The notes under the pieces are model-generated. The model was not told where the DNA came from and ran no database searches. It saw only the letters and a list, made by a program, of their open reading frames with translations. From assembly GCF_004104355.1 (NCBI RefSeq), contig NZ_RJLM01000002.1:337385-401384 (forward strand): a stretch of DNA of 64,000 nucleotides, read 5' to 3'. This stretch comes from Photobacterium chitinilyticum. GTDB lineage: Bacteria > Pseudomonadota > Gammaproteobacteria > Enterobacterales > Vibrionaceae. A program made the position numbers and the translations under genes. The stretch's first letter is position 1; every line of letters starts with the position of its first letter. Of the stretch, positions 44,084 through 53,641 are shown one piece after another.

Positions 44084-44848
44084 ATGCTAAAAGCTGAACG
44101 TATTACCGTTGGTTATGATAGAACCACCATATTGTCTGATCTGAGCTTGAGACTTCTCAAAGGTAAAATCACCGCCCTAATCGGTCCGAATGGTTGCGGT
44201 AAATCGACGTTGTTAAAGGCTTTATCGCGCATTTTAGCGCCGACGTCTGGCAGGATATTGCTAAATGGCGAAACCGTGCACGGTATGTCAGATAAGGCCG
44301 TAGCCCAGAAAATCTCCCTGTTACCACAAACATTAGTCAACCCCGAAGGCATCACCGTACAACAGCTGGTTGAGTATGGCCGTACGCCTTACCTATCCCA
44401 TTGGGGGCGGCTAACAGAAGAAGACCGAGCTCAGGTCGCAATGGCGATGGGGGAAACAGGTGTACTTGATTTGGCCCAGCGTCCCTTGGAAGCACTGTCG
44501 GGCGGGCAGCGGCAACGAGTCTGGATAGCGATGATCCTGGCGCAGAATACCGATATCGTCATGCTGGACGAGCCCACGACCTATCTGGATCTCTCTCATC
44601 AGGTCGAACTGATGAACATGATGCGAGCCATGAATGATAAAGGAAAAACCGTGGTGGTCGTGCTGCATGATCTTAACCAGGCCTGCCGCTATTGCGATCA
44701 TCTGGTTGTCTTGAAAGAAGGGGTGATTGTGGCAGAAGGGGATCCTGAGTCGGTCTTTGATGCCGAGTTACTCAGTGATGTCTTTAACCTGAAGGCGACT
44801 GTAATACCTGATCCGATTGCCGGCACACCAATGTGTATTCCCTACTAA
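44084..44848 (+). CDS. Iron-siderophore ABC transporter ATPase, FecE-type
   Basis: A 254-residue ATP-binding subunit. Walker A is GPNGCGKST, the Q loop lies in SLLPQTLVNPEGITVQQLV, the signature is LSGGQRQRVWIAM, Walker B is DIVMLDEPTTYLDL and the switch His is in VVLHDLNQA. It starts directly after the FecD-type stop. With the binding protein and two permeases it completes a ferric-siderophore importer in the inner membrane. Confidence 0.95.
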   Translation: MLKAERITVGYDRTTILSDLSLRLLKGKITALIGPNGCGKSTLLKALSRILAPTSGRILLNGETVHGMSDKAVAQKISLLPQTLVNPEGITVQQLVEYGRTPYLSHWGRLTEEDRAQVAMAMGETGVLDLAQRPLEALSGGQRQRVWIAMILAQNTDIVMLDEPTTYLDLSHQVELMNMMRAMNDKGKTVVVVLHDLNQACRYCDHLVVLKEGVIVAEGDPESVFDAELLSDVFNLKATVIPDPIAGTPMCIPY

Positions 44849-44997
44849 TCGACTTCTGCCGGATTTAAAGAATTTTTATAATAAACGAGGCTGGTATCAG
44901 CCCGACTACACCAGAATAGCAATGGAGCCTTTTATTCTTCAAATCAGTGCAATGTTGCTGACTTGGACAACACTAATAAAGGTTATAAAAAGAAGTT

Positions 44998-47100
44998 ATG
45001 AAATCAACAAGGAAAAGTTTTCAGTATTCAGTGCTGGCAACAGCAATCGGCGCGAGCCTAATTGCGAATACTGCTTTAGCTCAAGAGTTACAAGTTCTCG
45101 AACAAACGACAGTGAACAGCAGTGTTATTGGTGAATCCCACATAGATGAAGTGAAAAGCTATGCCGGTAACCGAACCGTTGTGACCAGCGAGCAAATGGA
45201 AAAGACGGCTGTACTGTCTATCGATGATGCGTTGCAGCGTGTGCCGGGTGTTCAGGTTCAGGATGAATCAGGAACAGGTGTATTGCCTAATATCTCTGTG
45301 CGAGGGCTGAAAGCGAGCCGAAGTGGCCATGCTCAGTTTCTTATGGACGGCGTGCCAATGACGCTGGCACCTTATGGCCATACCGGACAATCAATCTTCC
45401 CGGCCACGCTCAGTATGCTTGATCGTATTGATATCGTCAGAGGGGGAGCGACAGTTCAATATGGCCCGAATAATGTCGGCGGTGTGATTAACCTGGTAAC
45501 CAAGTCTATTCCTGAAAAATGGCAGACATCGATTGAGAACAAGCTGACGGTATTTGAAGGCGGGGATAAACCACTCAACGACTTTTATCTCCGTACCGGT
45601 GGTCGAGTTTCGGATCAGTTTGCGATTCAGCTAGAAGGCAATGTATTACAAGGCGAGACCTTCCGGGATAATACGGATACCGATGTGACCAACTTCCAGG
45701 TGAAAACGGAGTGGTTGATCGATGATGCGCAGATGCTGACAGCATTTGTCCAGCGTTATGACGCTGATACCGATATGCCAGGCGCACTTACCCCGGCGGA
45801 CTATGATCAGGATCGCAGTCAGTCAACTCGCCCTCATGATCACTATGAAGGAGAAACCACTCGCTGGAACTTACGTTATAATCGCCTGTTTAACCAATTC
45901 CTGTTTGCCGATTATGGTGAGTTTGATGCATTGGTATTTGGCCATACGGCGAAACGAAACTTTGAGTGGGGCTATAACGCGGTTAAAGGTGAACACTGGG
46001 CCGATCCGGGTAAACCTTCCACTCACCTGAGAACATCCCCTCGAGAGTTCAATGTACTGGGCGTCGAGCCGAGAGCGAGTTTCTATATTGATGGTGCAAC
46101 GGTTAACCAGAAGCTGATCGTCGGCATGCGTTTTGTTAACGAGGACATTGATTACAAGCTGACTCAAACCAGCTTTACAGATAACACCACGAAAGTACCG
46201 CGTGACTGGAGCTTGGACACCAAGGCGTGGGCGGCCTATATCAGTGATGAGATCAAACTGGCCAACGACAAGCTAACGATCACCCCGGGTATTCGCTATG
46301 AACACATCGATATGGACTTTGTCGATATTGGCAAAAACACCGGGGATCAGAATACGGTCAACGAGTGGCTGCCTGGTTTTACTGCCTCATATCAGTTAAC
46401 CGATACTTGGCTGGCGTATACCAATGCCCAGCGTTCGCTGCGTGCACCGCAGATCGCCTATATACGAGGTAAGGCGGATGAAGGTGCCGAAATGGCATGG
46501 AACTATGAACTGGGCGGACGCTATACACAGGGTAGAAATAGCCTGAACCTTGCACTTTACCGCATTGATTTTGACGATCAGCTACAGTGGAACAAAACCG
46601 ATCAGACCTTTGACAATATTGGCCGGACCGTACATCAGGGCTTTGAGGTTGAAGGCTTCTACGTTCCTGATTCATTACCGTTGCTAACGTTGCACATGGG
46701 GTATAACTACCTGGATGCAGAACAAAAAGAGGGTACCAACAAAGGCAATGAGCTGCCTTATGTTTCCAAGCACCAGCTATTGTGGGATGCAAGCTACGAT
46801 CTGAATGGTTACGAGACAACGGTATCAGGCGTGTATTTCAGCAAGTCGTTTAGCGACAATGCAAATACCAAAGAGGAAGATGCAACGGGAGCGAAAGGTG
46901 AAGTGCCTGCCTACATGGTATGGAACTTCAACATCAGCAAAGATCTGTACAAGAAAGATGATTCCGTATTGCGAGCCGGTTTCTCGGTGAACAACCTGTT
47001 TGATGAAGACTATTACTTCCGAGGCATTGATGTCAGCCCTGTCGGCCGCTACCCGGCCCCGGGACGTTCATTCAGCCTAGATGTGAAGTACACTTTCTAA
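44998..47100 (+). CDS. TonB-dependent receptor, FecA-like
   Basis: A 700-residue outer-membrane receptor. Signal peptide ends at ANTALA (residue 28), a plug follows with RTVVTSEQMEKTAVLSIDDALQRVPGVQVQDESG, NISVRGLKASRSGHAQFLMDGVPMTLAPYGH and RIDIVRGGATVQYGPNNVGGVINLVTK, then the barrel ending FSLDVKYTF. The APYGHTG and QYGPNNVGG pattern recalls ferric citrate and hydroxamate receptors. No N-terminal signalling domain for a FecI/FecR system is present. It is the last gene after fecE-type, with 149 bases between, and ends with a strong terminator. Confidence 0.9.
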   Translation: MKSTRKSFQYSVLATAIGASLIANTALAQELQVLEQTTVNSSVIGESHIDEVKSYAGNRTVVTSEQMEKTAVLSIDDALQRVPGVQVQDESGTGVLPNISVRGLKASRSGHAQFLMDGVPMTLAPYGHTGQSIFPATLSMLDRIDIVRGGATVQYGPNNVGGVINLVTKSIPEKWQTSIENKLTVFEGGDKPLNDFYLRTGGRVSDQFAIQLEGNVLQGETFRDNTDTDVTNFQVKTEWLIDDAQMLTAFVQRYDADTDMPGALTPADYDQDRSQSTRPHDHYEGETTRWNLRYNRLFNQFLFADYGEFDALVFGHTAKRNFEWGYNAVKGEHWADPGKPSTHLRTSPREFNVLGVEPRASFYIDGATVNQKLIVGMRFVNEDIDYKLTQTSFTDNTTKVPRDWSLDTKAWAAYISDEIKLANDKLTITPGIRYEHIDMDFVDIGKNTGDQNTVNEWLPGFTASYQLTDTWLAYTNAQRSLRAPQIAYIRGKADEGAEMAWNYELGGRYTQGRNSLNLALYRIDFDDQLQWNKTDQTFDNIGRTVHQGFEVEGFYVPDSLPLLTLHMGYNYLDAEQKEGTNKGNELPYVSKHQLLWDASYDLNGYETTVSGVYFSKSFSDNANTKEEDATGAKGEVPAYMVWNFNISKDLYKKDDSVLRAGFSVNNLFDEDYYFRGIDVSPVGRYPAPGRSFSLDVKYTF

Positions 47101-47139
47101 CGCTTAACGATTCAACTGTTAGTGCAACGTAATATAAAC

Positions 47140-47173
47140 AAGCCGCCTTAATGTTGTTAAGGCGGCTTTTTAT
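47140..47173 (+). terminator. Terminator of the siderophore operon
   Basis: AAGCCGCCTTAA (47140-47151) pairs with TTAAGGCGGCTT (47157-47168) around TGTTG, with T residues after. Being symmetrical it may also serve the convergent MFS gene. Confidence 0.9.
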
Positions 47174-47177
47174 CGGC

Positions 47178-48365
47178 TTAAGCCCACCTTAGTTTTCTTA
47201 CCTCGTTTCCCTGTTCTGGCTGACAGGGAATGTTGAACGCTAAAATCAGGGATAAACCTGCCATCATGGTGCCTGCAATGAATACGCTTGAAGGTGAGAC
47301 TAGCCATAGCAAACCGAAAGTGACGGGTATTACAACTGCCGCAATATGGTTGATGGTAAAGGCAACACCAGCAGTTGAGGCAATATCAGCCGGGTCGGCA
47401 ATTTTCTGAAAATAGGTTTTGATGGCGAGTGCCAGAGCAAAAAATAGATGATCGACAACATATAGCCCGGCAGCCCATTGTGCGGACTCGACAAAGGCAT
47501 AGCCTGCAAAGACCAGTATTAAGCCAACGTATTCGAATATTAGCGCTTTTCGCTCGCCGACCTTGCCGATGATTTGGCCAATTTTCTTGGCAAAAAACCA
47601 ATTGAACAGGTGATTAATCAAAAATAATAGCGCGATGTCGGAGGCAGAGTAGCCGAACTTCTCAACCATTAAGAAACCGGCAAAGACGGTAAAAATTTGT
47701 CTTCTGGCACCACTCATAAAGGTGAGGGCGTAATAGAGCCAGTATCTTTTGCGCAAAATAAGCTTCTTATGCTGAACGGTTTTTGCTTCAAAAGTGGGGA
47801 AACCGAGCCAGATGAAGATAACCAAACTTAAGGATACGGCACCGGCAATCAGGTAAATCCATTTAAAGTCCAGTGCTAACTGTTCAAGTAACACCCAAAG
47901 GCAAGCATAGGTAATGAGCGAGGCCAGAGCGCCGATTGAAATCAGCTTACCCAATACCTCGGGGGCTTGTTCTTTTGACAGCCATTGCAGTGATAGAGAC
48001 TGTTTCAGGGTTTCGAAGTAATGAAAGCCAACAGACATCAGCAAGGTCGTACACAGCAGCCCTGAGAACGAGGGAAAGAATCCCGTAATCGCGACGCCTA
48101 CGGCTAATAGGGCCAAAGAGAGAATGATGAACTTCTGCTCTTTTATAAACAACAGCATAAAGACAGCTGTAAAAGCCAGAAATCCAGGAATTTCCCGTAC
48201 GCTTTGCAAAACGCCGATGTCAGCACCGGTAAATGCCGCTTTCTCAATCACAAAGTTGTTGAGCAAGGCTTGCCAGCTGGCAAAGGCAATAGGAACGACG
48301 ATAGAGATTAGTATTAAAAAGGTTTGTGGTGTTTGCCAGGATCGATTCTGTGCTGAGATCTTCAT
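47178..48365 (-). CDS. MFS transporter, substrate unknown
   Basis: A 395-residue transporter with about 12 membrane helices. The N-terminal half has SWQALLNNFVIEKAAFTGADIGVLQSVREIPGFLAF and the second half starts near YYALTFMSGARRQIFTVF. No antibiotic- or sugar-specific signature is visible. ATG 48365 follows TTAGGACACTCC. It faces a divergent AraC-type gene with 70 bases between and lies at the edge of the siderophore operon, so siderophore export or uptake of a breakdown product is possible but only inferred. Confidence 0.82.
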   Translation of the reverse strand: MKISAQNRSWQTPQTFLILISIVVPIAFASWQALLNNFVIEKAAFTGADIGVLQSVREIPGFLAFTAVFMLLFIKEQKFIILSLALLAVGVAITGFFPSFSGLLCTTLLMSVGFHYFETLKQSLSLQWLSKEQAPEVLGKLISIGALASLITYACLWVLLEQLALDFKWIYLIAGAVSLSLVIFIWLGFPTFEAKTVQHKKLILRKRYWLYYALTFMSGARRQIFTVFAGFLMVEKFGYSASDIALLFLINHLFNWFFAKKIGQIIGKVGERKALIFEYVGLILVFAGYAFVESAQWAAGLYVVDHLFFALALAIKTYFQKIADPADIASTAGVAFTINHIAAVVIPVTFGLLWLVSPSSVFIAGTMMAGLSLILAFNIPCQPEQGNEVRKLRWA

Positions 48366-48435
48366 GGAGTGTCCTAACCGCAAGGAATTTGATGCCTTGT
48401 AGATTATCAAGTATGTTGATGGCTTACTTTCGACA

Positions 48436-49260
48436 ATGGGCCAAGTTATGTCGCCAAAAAGACAAGGTGAAGAAAAAGCAGGGTTATCTCATATAAGCTC
48501 CAATGAACAGATAACCAATGCTGGCGACAAACGGGTATTGGCAAGGCAGGTGGACATGCCGCCCGGGCACAAAGGATCTTTCCATAGTCATACCTGGTAT
48601 CAGCTGATGTATTCCTCTGAAGGGGTGTTAAATGTAGATGTTAGCGATCAGGCAATGGTGGTTCCGCCGCAAAGGGCCGTTTGGCTTCCGCCTGAATGCA
48701 CCCATCGGGCATTTGCACCGAGTGGGGCTAAGTTCCGAAGCCTGTATTTTCGTCCGGATCAAGTTGGGTACCTAGGGCACGCTTGCAAAGTATTTAATAT
48801 CACAAACCTAACTCGAGAGTTGATATTGGCCGTGGTGGCGCGGTGTGATGTTGATGCCCAGTGGCAGCAGCCTGACTTTAACTTACTGACAGTACTGCTC
48901 GACCAGCTCAGTGCCCAGCCTCAGGTATCGCTATCGCTTCTGATGCCGCAAGACCCCCGGCTTGATGTATTGGTAAAAACGTTGCAATTGAGTCCAGAAA
49001 ACGATCTCAGTATGCAGCTCTGGGCCAGCAAGCTGGGGGTGTCTAGCCGAACCCTAACCCGGATCTTTTTATCAGAGACGGGGATGGGGTTTAGAGAGTG
49101 GCGGCAAAGGCAGAGGTTGCTGCATTCGCTGACGCTGCTTGAGCAAGGCAAGCCCGTGACCCAGGTGGCATTGGATGTCGGCTATAACTCGCCATCGGCT
49201 TTTTCTCATGCTTTTCAACAGTTTTTCGACTGCTCACCGAGAGATTATTTTGCCAAATAA
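48436..49260 (+). CDS. AraC-family regulator with cupin sensor
   Basis: A 274-residue regulator. An N-terminal cupin (HSHTWYQLMYSSEGVLNV ... AVWLPPECTHRA) is followed by the AraC double helix-turn-helix (about 175-274: LSMQLWASKLGVSSRTLTRIFLSETGM and VALDVGYNSPSAFSHAFQQFFDCSPRDYF as cores). It resembles the NimR/YeaM type that controls a divergent MFS gene. Here too an MFS gene is divergent, 70 bases away, and is the probable target. A second ATG at 48448 is an alternative start. Confidence 0.86.
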   Translation: MGQVMSPKRQGEEKAGLSHISSNEQITNAGDKRVLARQVDMPPGHKGSFHSHTWYQLMYSSEGVLNVDVSDQAMVVPPQRAVWLPPECTHRAFAPSGAKFRSLYFRPDQVGYLGHACKVFNITNLTRELILAVVARCDVDAQWQQPDFNLLTVLLDQLSAQPQVSLSLLMPQDPRLDVLVKTLQLSPENDLSMQLWASKLGVSSRTLTRIFLSETGMGFREWRQRQRLLHSLTLLEQGKPVTQVALDVGYNSPSAFSHAFQQFFDCSPRDYFAK

Positions 49261-49281
49261 CATTGGCTATCTTTACAGCAA

Positions 49282-49315
49282 GAGGAGTGCAGAAGGTCTG
49301 GCGTCTGCACTCCTC
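49282..49315. terminator. Symmetrical hairpin between AraC and TPR genes
   Basis: GAGGAGTGCAGA (49282-49293) pairs perfectly with TCTGCACTCCTC (49304-49315). It lies between convergent genes. T tracts on both strands are short, so termination may need help. Confidence 0.65.
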
Positions 49316-49359
49316 ATTACTTTACCAAGTGCTGAAACAATATTAGCTAAAGTTACTAT

Positions 49360-50694
49360 TTATCGGTTTACTAACCGTTCAACCACCTTGATGTGCTGAT
49401 CTAGCTGGCGCTGATTTTCCGGGGCGAGTTGTTTTGCTTGCTCAAGCAATGATAAGGCTTTGCCATAGCGGTTTTGGTCTAGGGAAAGCTGGGCGTATTG
49501 CTGCAAAGCCTGCAGGCGGCTCTGGTTGATCCCCGCCGCCCGGATCAGCAGCAGTTCGGCGTCGTTGTTATTGCCTTGCTCGGTCTTGACTGTAGCCAAG
49601 GCCAGTAACGCTTCCCCATTGACGGGAGAGCGCTTTAAGGCTTTATTGAGGTTAGTTGTGGCGGTAGTTAGCTGTCCTTGTCTGAGTGCCAGCTGCCCGA
49701 CTCGGGTATAGAGCTTGCCGCTGGCATTGGTTGACAGTTTGGGATGCTGTTTAGATGCAGCTGCGATGAGCTTTTTCGCCGTGTCGAGTTCATCAATATT
49801 GAGCAAGTATTGGATAGCTCTATCTAGCCTCTGGTAGTTTTTGGCAATCTCTGATGGCTGGCTAAGGTAGTAGTGGCTTGCTAGAGAAAATTGCTTTTGC
49901 TGTAAATACAGATCGGCCAGTTGCCAGGCCGTCGCTTTCCTTTTTCCAAGCCGGTAGGCGACTTCCAAACTACTGATAGACTCGACGACACTGTCTTCGC
50001 TGAGCGCGATATTTGCTCGTAGCAGCCACAATTGTGCGTCATTGGGGGTTTTCTCCAGCATTGGTTGCAGCATTGATTTCGCTTGGGAGTGAGCGCCTGA
50101 GGCAACATAGCTCTGCAGTAGCCCTTGCTGCCAAGATGTATCTTCCGGCTCTAGCAAAGCAGCCTGTTGGTAAGCGGCTGTCGCGCCCTGGTAGTTTTCA
50201 GATTGCAGGTGAATATAACCGAGGTAGCCATATAAGCGACCATTTGCGCCACCGAGAGAGATAGATTGGGTCAGGTGACGCTTGGCTTTCTGATACTGGT
50301 TGTTTTGCAGATAAAGTATGCCAAGGTTGTCATGCGCACGAACAAAGTCCGGCTGTTTTTTTAATGCAGAGAGGAAATAGGTTTCAGCGGTGCCTGGTTG
50401 TTTCAGGCTAAATGCCAGTTGCCCAAGCAGAAAGTCATAGGCTGCACTACTTTCTTTCGGCTGGCTGGTCTTAAGCTGTTTCAGCGTTTTTGCGTACTGC
50501 TGTTTTTCCAGTAATGGCTGAACTTTTGCCAGCAGTCTGGCTTCGCTATCGGAGAACGTTGCTTCTCGTTTTAATAGTGGCTGACGGCTGAAATCAACGG
50601 TGATTGACGGTTTTGATACCGTGACACTGGCATAGGATTCCGGGCTGATAATTGTAATTATGAATACAGCAATTAATTGGGAAAATATTTTCAT
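49360..50694 (-). CDS. Tetratricopeptide-repeat protein of the TonB2 cluster
   Basis: A 444-residue protein with a signal peptide (IAVFIITIISPESYA) and about nine TPR units, such as AHDNLGILYLQNNQYQKAKRHL and YGYLGYIHLQSENYQGATAAYQQAALLEPE. It is the last gene of the operon; its ATG overlaps the tonB stop (TAATG). A TPR protein in this position is standard in the Vibrio TonB2 cluster. It probably acts as a periplasmic scaffold, though its exact role is not established to my knowledge. Confidence 0.85.
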   Translation of the reverse strand: MKIFSQLIAVFIITIISPESYASVTVSKPSITVDFSRQPLLKREATFSDSEARLLAKVQPLLEKQQYAKTLKQLKTSQPKESSAAYDFLLGQLAFSLKQPGTAETYFLSALKKQPDFVRAHDNLGILYLQNNQYQKAKRHLTQSISLGGANGRLYGYLGYIHLQSENYQGATAAYQQAALLEPEDTSWQQGLLQSYVASGAHSQAKSMLQPMLEKTPNDAQLWLLRANIALSEDSVVESISSLEVAYRLGKRKATAWQLADLYLQQKQFSLASHYYLSQPSEIAKNYQRLDRAIQYLLNIDELDTAKKLIAAASKQHPKLSTNASGKLYTRVGQLALRQGQLTTATTNLNKALKRSPVNGEALLALATVKTEQGNNNDAELLLIRAAGINQSRLQALQQYAQLSLDQNRYGKALSLLEQAKQLAPENQRQLDQHIKVVERLVNR

Positions 50695-51347
50695 TATTCA
50701 GTAATCCGTACTGGCCATAGGAATTCCGTTCTTACCGGTACGCCCTCTTTGGTCGGGGCGGTAAAACGGGCTGATTTGACCACTTTTGTAACAATGGGTT
50801 TGAGTACCGGGTATTCCATTTTCCGAATGTTCCTCAAGCTGGCTTGGCCGTGTTCATCTATTTCAATATGTAAAATCACATCGGCGAATTTGATGCCTCG
50901 ACGTGTCAACTGACGAGGCAGGCTCGGTACCTGAAGCGTATTGATTAGAGTAGGAGTCTGATCCAGTTCGGCAACCGCAAATTTAGCCACGGTTTTGATC
51001 ACTTCCTGAACGATCTCTTGTTGTGGCAAATCGAACTCGATATTGGCCTCTACGTTTAAATCCGGCTTTAGCGTTGTTAAATCAACCCTGATGGGGTGTA
51101 GTTCGAGCTGAACGTCATTTGCCACTTGAGTAAGATCCAGCTTAGATCTGGTGACTTCCTGCTGTTGGCTCTGCGGGCGGGAAGGTGGCGGAGGAGGTGG
51201 GGGTAAAACGACCGTTTCTACTTGTCTGACCGTGAGCGTTTCTGGCTTAGTAAACGGAATGTTCTGGCTGGCGATGATCAGCAGCAGGATCACACCCAGC
51301 GGAATTATCGTAAGCAGGTATGTCAGCAGACGTTGTTTTAATCGCAC
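50694..51347 (-). CDS. tonB2: TonB2-type energy transducer
   Basis: A 217-residue TonB protein. One N-terminal membrane anchor (about residues 8-27) is followed by a short proline stretch (LPPPPPPPS) rather than the long Pro/Lys region of classical TonB, then a linker and a C-terminal TonB domain (about 130-217, IKFADVILHIEIDEHGQASLRN ... VKSARFTAPTKEGVPVRTEF). The short periplasmic span matches the TonB2 group of Vibrio. It transmits proton-motive force to outer-membrane receptors such as those at 38893 and 44998. Confidence 0.88.
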   Translation of the reverse strand: MRLKQRLLTYLLTIIPLGVILLLIIASQNIPFTKPETLTVRQVETVVLPPPPPPPSRPQSQQQEVTRSKLDLTQVANDVQLELHPIRVDLTTLKPDLNVEANIEFDLPQQEIVQEVIKTVAKFAVAELDQTPTLINTLQVPSLPRQLTRRGIKFADVILHIEIDEHGQASLRNIRKMEYPVLKPIVTKVVKSARFTAPTKEGVPVRTEFLWPVRITE

Positions 51348-51349
51348 TG

Positions 51350-51754
51350 CTATTCTCCTTGCGTGGCGACATTCACCTGAGTCGCTCCTGCCAGTTTGAT
51401 TGCGTCTAATACCTTGATCAGCAGCTCGGCAGAAACCTGTTTGTCTGCCTGGATAATGACGGGTTGAGGGTTAGTCGCTATCAGCTGTTTGATGGTCGGC
51501 TTGATGCCCGCCAAACCAATACGCGAACCGCCGTACCAAACTTCTCCGTCGTTCGAAACTGCAATGAAGATGCTTTTCTTTGCCAGCAGAGAGGCTGAAA
51601 GTGCCTGGGGGCGATCAATCTCTACGCCGGACTCTTTGACAAATACTGTGGTGACGATGAAGAAGATCAGCAGGATAAACACCACATCTAGCAGTGGTGA
51701 CATGTCGATACCAAGCCCTTGTTGTTCATCGCTAAAAATAGAGCGTCGTGCCAT
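51350..51754 (-). CDS. exbD2: ExbD2-type biopolymer transport protein
   Basis: A 134-residue ExbD/TolR protein with one membrane helix (MSPLLDVVFILLIFFIVTTVF); Asp25 within it is the conserved proton-carrying acidic residue. The periplasmic domain follows (VQADKQVSAELLIKVLDAIKLAGATQVNVAT-like end). Its ATG overlaps the exbB stop by one base and tonB follows after 2 bases, so the set is tightly coupled. Confidence 0.93.
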   Translation of the reverse strand: MARRSIFSDEQQGLGIDMSPLLDVVFILLIFFIVTTVFVKESGVEIDRPQALSASLLAKKSIFIAVSNDGEVWYGGSRIGLAGIKPTIKQLIATNPQPVIIQADKQVSAELLIKVLDAIKLAGATQVNVATQGE

Positions 51755-52260
51755 TAGAGGCTGCCTCCATCGTTAATGTGTTGGCTCGCTGGCGCTAGGG
51801 TGTCAGTGTGGTTTGTCGCTACGGATATCGCGCACTGTTGGAGTTTTCGCTGGTAACCAATGTTCAGCAATAATGCCGGTATGGCGATGATTAACCCGGC
51901 TTGCGTTGTCAGTAGCGCCTCGGAAATACCTGATGCGATACCGTTCATCGGATCTTGGGTGGCCCCTGTGATCCGGGAAGTGGTTCCCATGCTCTGGAAT
52001 GTGGTAAGCATGCCGATGACTGTGCCAAGAAGGCCTAAAAGGGGAGCGACGGATACCCATACTGCGAGTGTTTTGGTTTTTTCTGTCAGCTCTCGGTGCT
52101 CCTCGGGCAAGGTGTGGCAGCGAATCGTCAGCCAGATATCAATGATCTGGCTATATACGATAAATGCCACGACAGCGAGCACCGCCATGATGATGCCGCC
52201 TTGGCTGAATATCTGCTCAATAGACTGGATAACAGCAGAGCCAGAGAAACGATCAGGCAT
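51754..52260 (-). CDS. exbB2: ExbB2-type MotA/TolQ/ExbB proton channel protein
   Basis: A 168-residue small ExbB with three membrane helices. The core motif WVSVAPLLGLLGTVIGMLTTFQSM and GIASGISEALLTTQAGLIIAIPALLLNI are conserved in the proton-channel family. It overlaps the end of the ttpC gene by 8 bases. Its short N-terminus separates it from TtpC, which carries a second ExbB-like domain. Confidence 0.92.
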   Translation of the reverse strand: MPDRFSGSAVIQSIEQIFSQGGIIMAVLAVVAFIVYSQIIDIWLTIRCHTLPEEHRELTEKTKTLAVWVSVAPLLGLLGTVIGMLTTFQSMGTTSRITGATQDPMNGIASGISEALLTTQAGLIIAIPALLLNIGYQRKLQQCAISVATNHTDTLAPASQHINDGGSL

Positions 52261-53641
52261 AGTCAGCGTCTCTTTTGTCGGACTGGTGGATCTGGCCTAG
52301 CTGACTAAGTAGTACGCTGTCAGCCTCCAGTGCGGTGAGGTAGCGACGAGCGCGACGGGTGAGATAGGCATGACAGATCAATGCTGGAATTGCCACAATC
52401 AAGCCCAGCTCCGTCGTGATCAGCGCCTGGGCGATCCCCGTCGACAACATGCTTTCGTCACCAGAACCAAACAGTGTGAGCAGTTTGAAAGTGCTGATCA
52501 TGCCGGTAACCGTACCCAGGAGACCTAACAAAGGGGCTACGGCAGCAGTGGCGGCAATCCCAGTCAGCATGCGCTCGAGCTTGCCTTTGGTCAGTAATAG
52601 GTACTGGTACATCAGATCATCAATGACTTCCCGTCCGCTATGGCGGTGAGTAACGGCAAGCCGGATTAATTCCTGCTGGTAGCCGGTGGCCTGAGTTAAT
52701 CCCTGCTGCGGGGGGATTTCTCGATTCAGTATTTGGCCGATCAGAGCGGGATCGCGCTTGGGCAAGCGGATAAACTGGATGGCCTTGAACAGGGCGATGA
52801 GCAAGGCGAAAGATCCGAACGCAAGGATCGGTATTGTCCAGATCCCGCCTTTTGCCAGATGATCTTGTATCGATTCTTGCTGCGCCTCAAGCGCCGTCGC
52901 TCGTGTTAACGTCGGATCCAGTGACAGGCGTGTAAGCTGTCCTTGCTGGTGGAGGTTGAGCTGAGACTGTTGGTCGTCATCGAATGTGTATATCAGCATC
53001 GGCAGGGGTTGATGTGTACGATCAACCAAACCAGCCTGAGTTGCATTGATAAACCATTGCACAGGACCTGCGGTTAATGTCTGTCCCTGAATGATGTCAC
53101 CTGATGGTGATAATACTGAACGATTGTTTACCCATTGCGGTCTTAGCGCCTGATGAAGTGTCACAAGCGAGCGCTCTATGGCATCGAACGAAGAGTACGC
53201 GGCCAGCCCTTGCTTGCTGGCTTGGGCTGTATGGCCGGGAGGAACGGTTATACCTGATTGATTATGGTTAAATTCCCGCAATAGGTTGTTGATATAGGCA
53301 TCCTGCTCTTTCCACTGGGCCAACCGCTTTTTGAGCTGCTCTATACCTAAGTACTGTTCGTCTTTTTGTCGCTGAACGGTGGCGGCGTTTACTCGTAGTG
53401 ATGAGAGTTCTTTTTCAAGCTTGTTAAGCTGCGCTGATAGTGGCTGGCGTTCATTTCTGACCTGCTTTTCTGCAGCTGTGTACTGCTGAATCGACTTTTT
53501 CAAATCGTTTCTGATGCTGCTTTCGACTGTTGATATTGTTGCTGAATGGCTTGCGAAACTGGCCATTAATGTTGTTATGGCGAGCAAGGTTGCTGTCATT
53601 ACTTTAGGGCGGGGGTGGCCCGGAATGAAATTATTGAACAT
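52253..53641 (-). CDS. ttpC: TtpC-like ExbB-domain protein of the TonB2 system
   Basis: A 462-residue protein. A signal peptide (ends ASHSA) leads into a periplasmic coiled coil (about 40-150) and a beta-rich segment, then three membrane helices with an ExbB core (TAAVAPLLGLLGTVTGMISTFKLL, GIAQALITTELGLIVAIPALI). In Vibrio, TtpC is an extra component required for TonB2 but not TonB1 function. Its position between the DUF3450 gene and exbB2 supports the name. ATG 53641 (or 53644) lies inside the end of the previous gene. Confidence 0.88.
   Translation of the reverse strand: MFNNFIPGHPRPKVMTATLLAITTLMASFASHSATISTVESSIRNDLKKSIQQYTAAEKQVRNERQPLSAQLNKLEKELSSLRVNAATVQRQKDEQYLGIEQLKKRLAQWKEQDAYINNLLREFNHNQSGITVPPGHTAQASKQGLAAYSSFDAIERSLVTLHQALRPQWVNNRSVLSPSGDIIQGQTLTAGPVQWFINATQAGLVDRTHQPLPMLIYTFDDDQQSQLNLHQQGQLTRLSLDPTLTRATALEAQQESIQDHLAKGGIWTIPILAFGSFALLIALFKAIQFIRLPKRDPALIGQILNREIPPQQGLTQATGYQQELIRLAVTHRHSGREVIDDLMYQYLLLTKGKLERMLTGIAATAAVAPLLGLLGTVTGMISTFKLLTLFGSGDESMLSTGIAQALITTELGLIVAIPALICHAYLTRRARRYLTALEADSVLLSQLGQIHQSDKRDADYA

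Noticed and set aside
44889-44902. Hairpin GGCTG-GTAT-CAGCC before the FecA-like receptor
   Set aside because: Only 5 bp of stem with no T tract; insufficient for a terminator or regulatory call.
44817-45134. 105-codon ORF between the ATPase and the FecA-like receptor
   Set aside because: It overlaps both genes in another frame and has no start signal; a shadow ORF.
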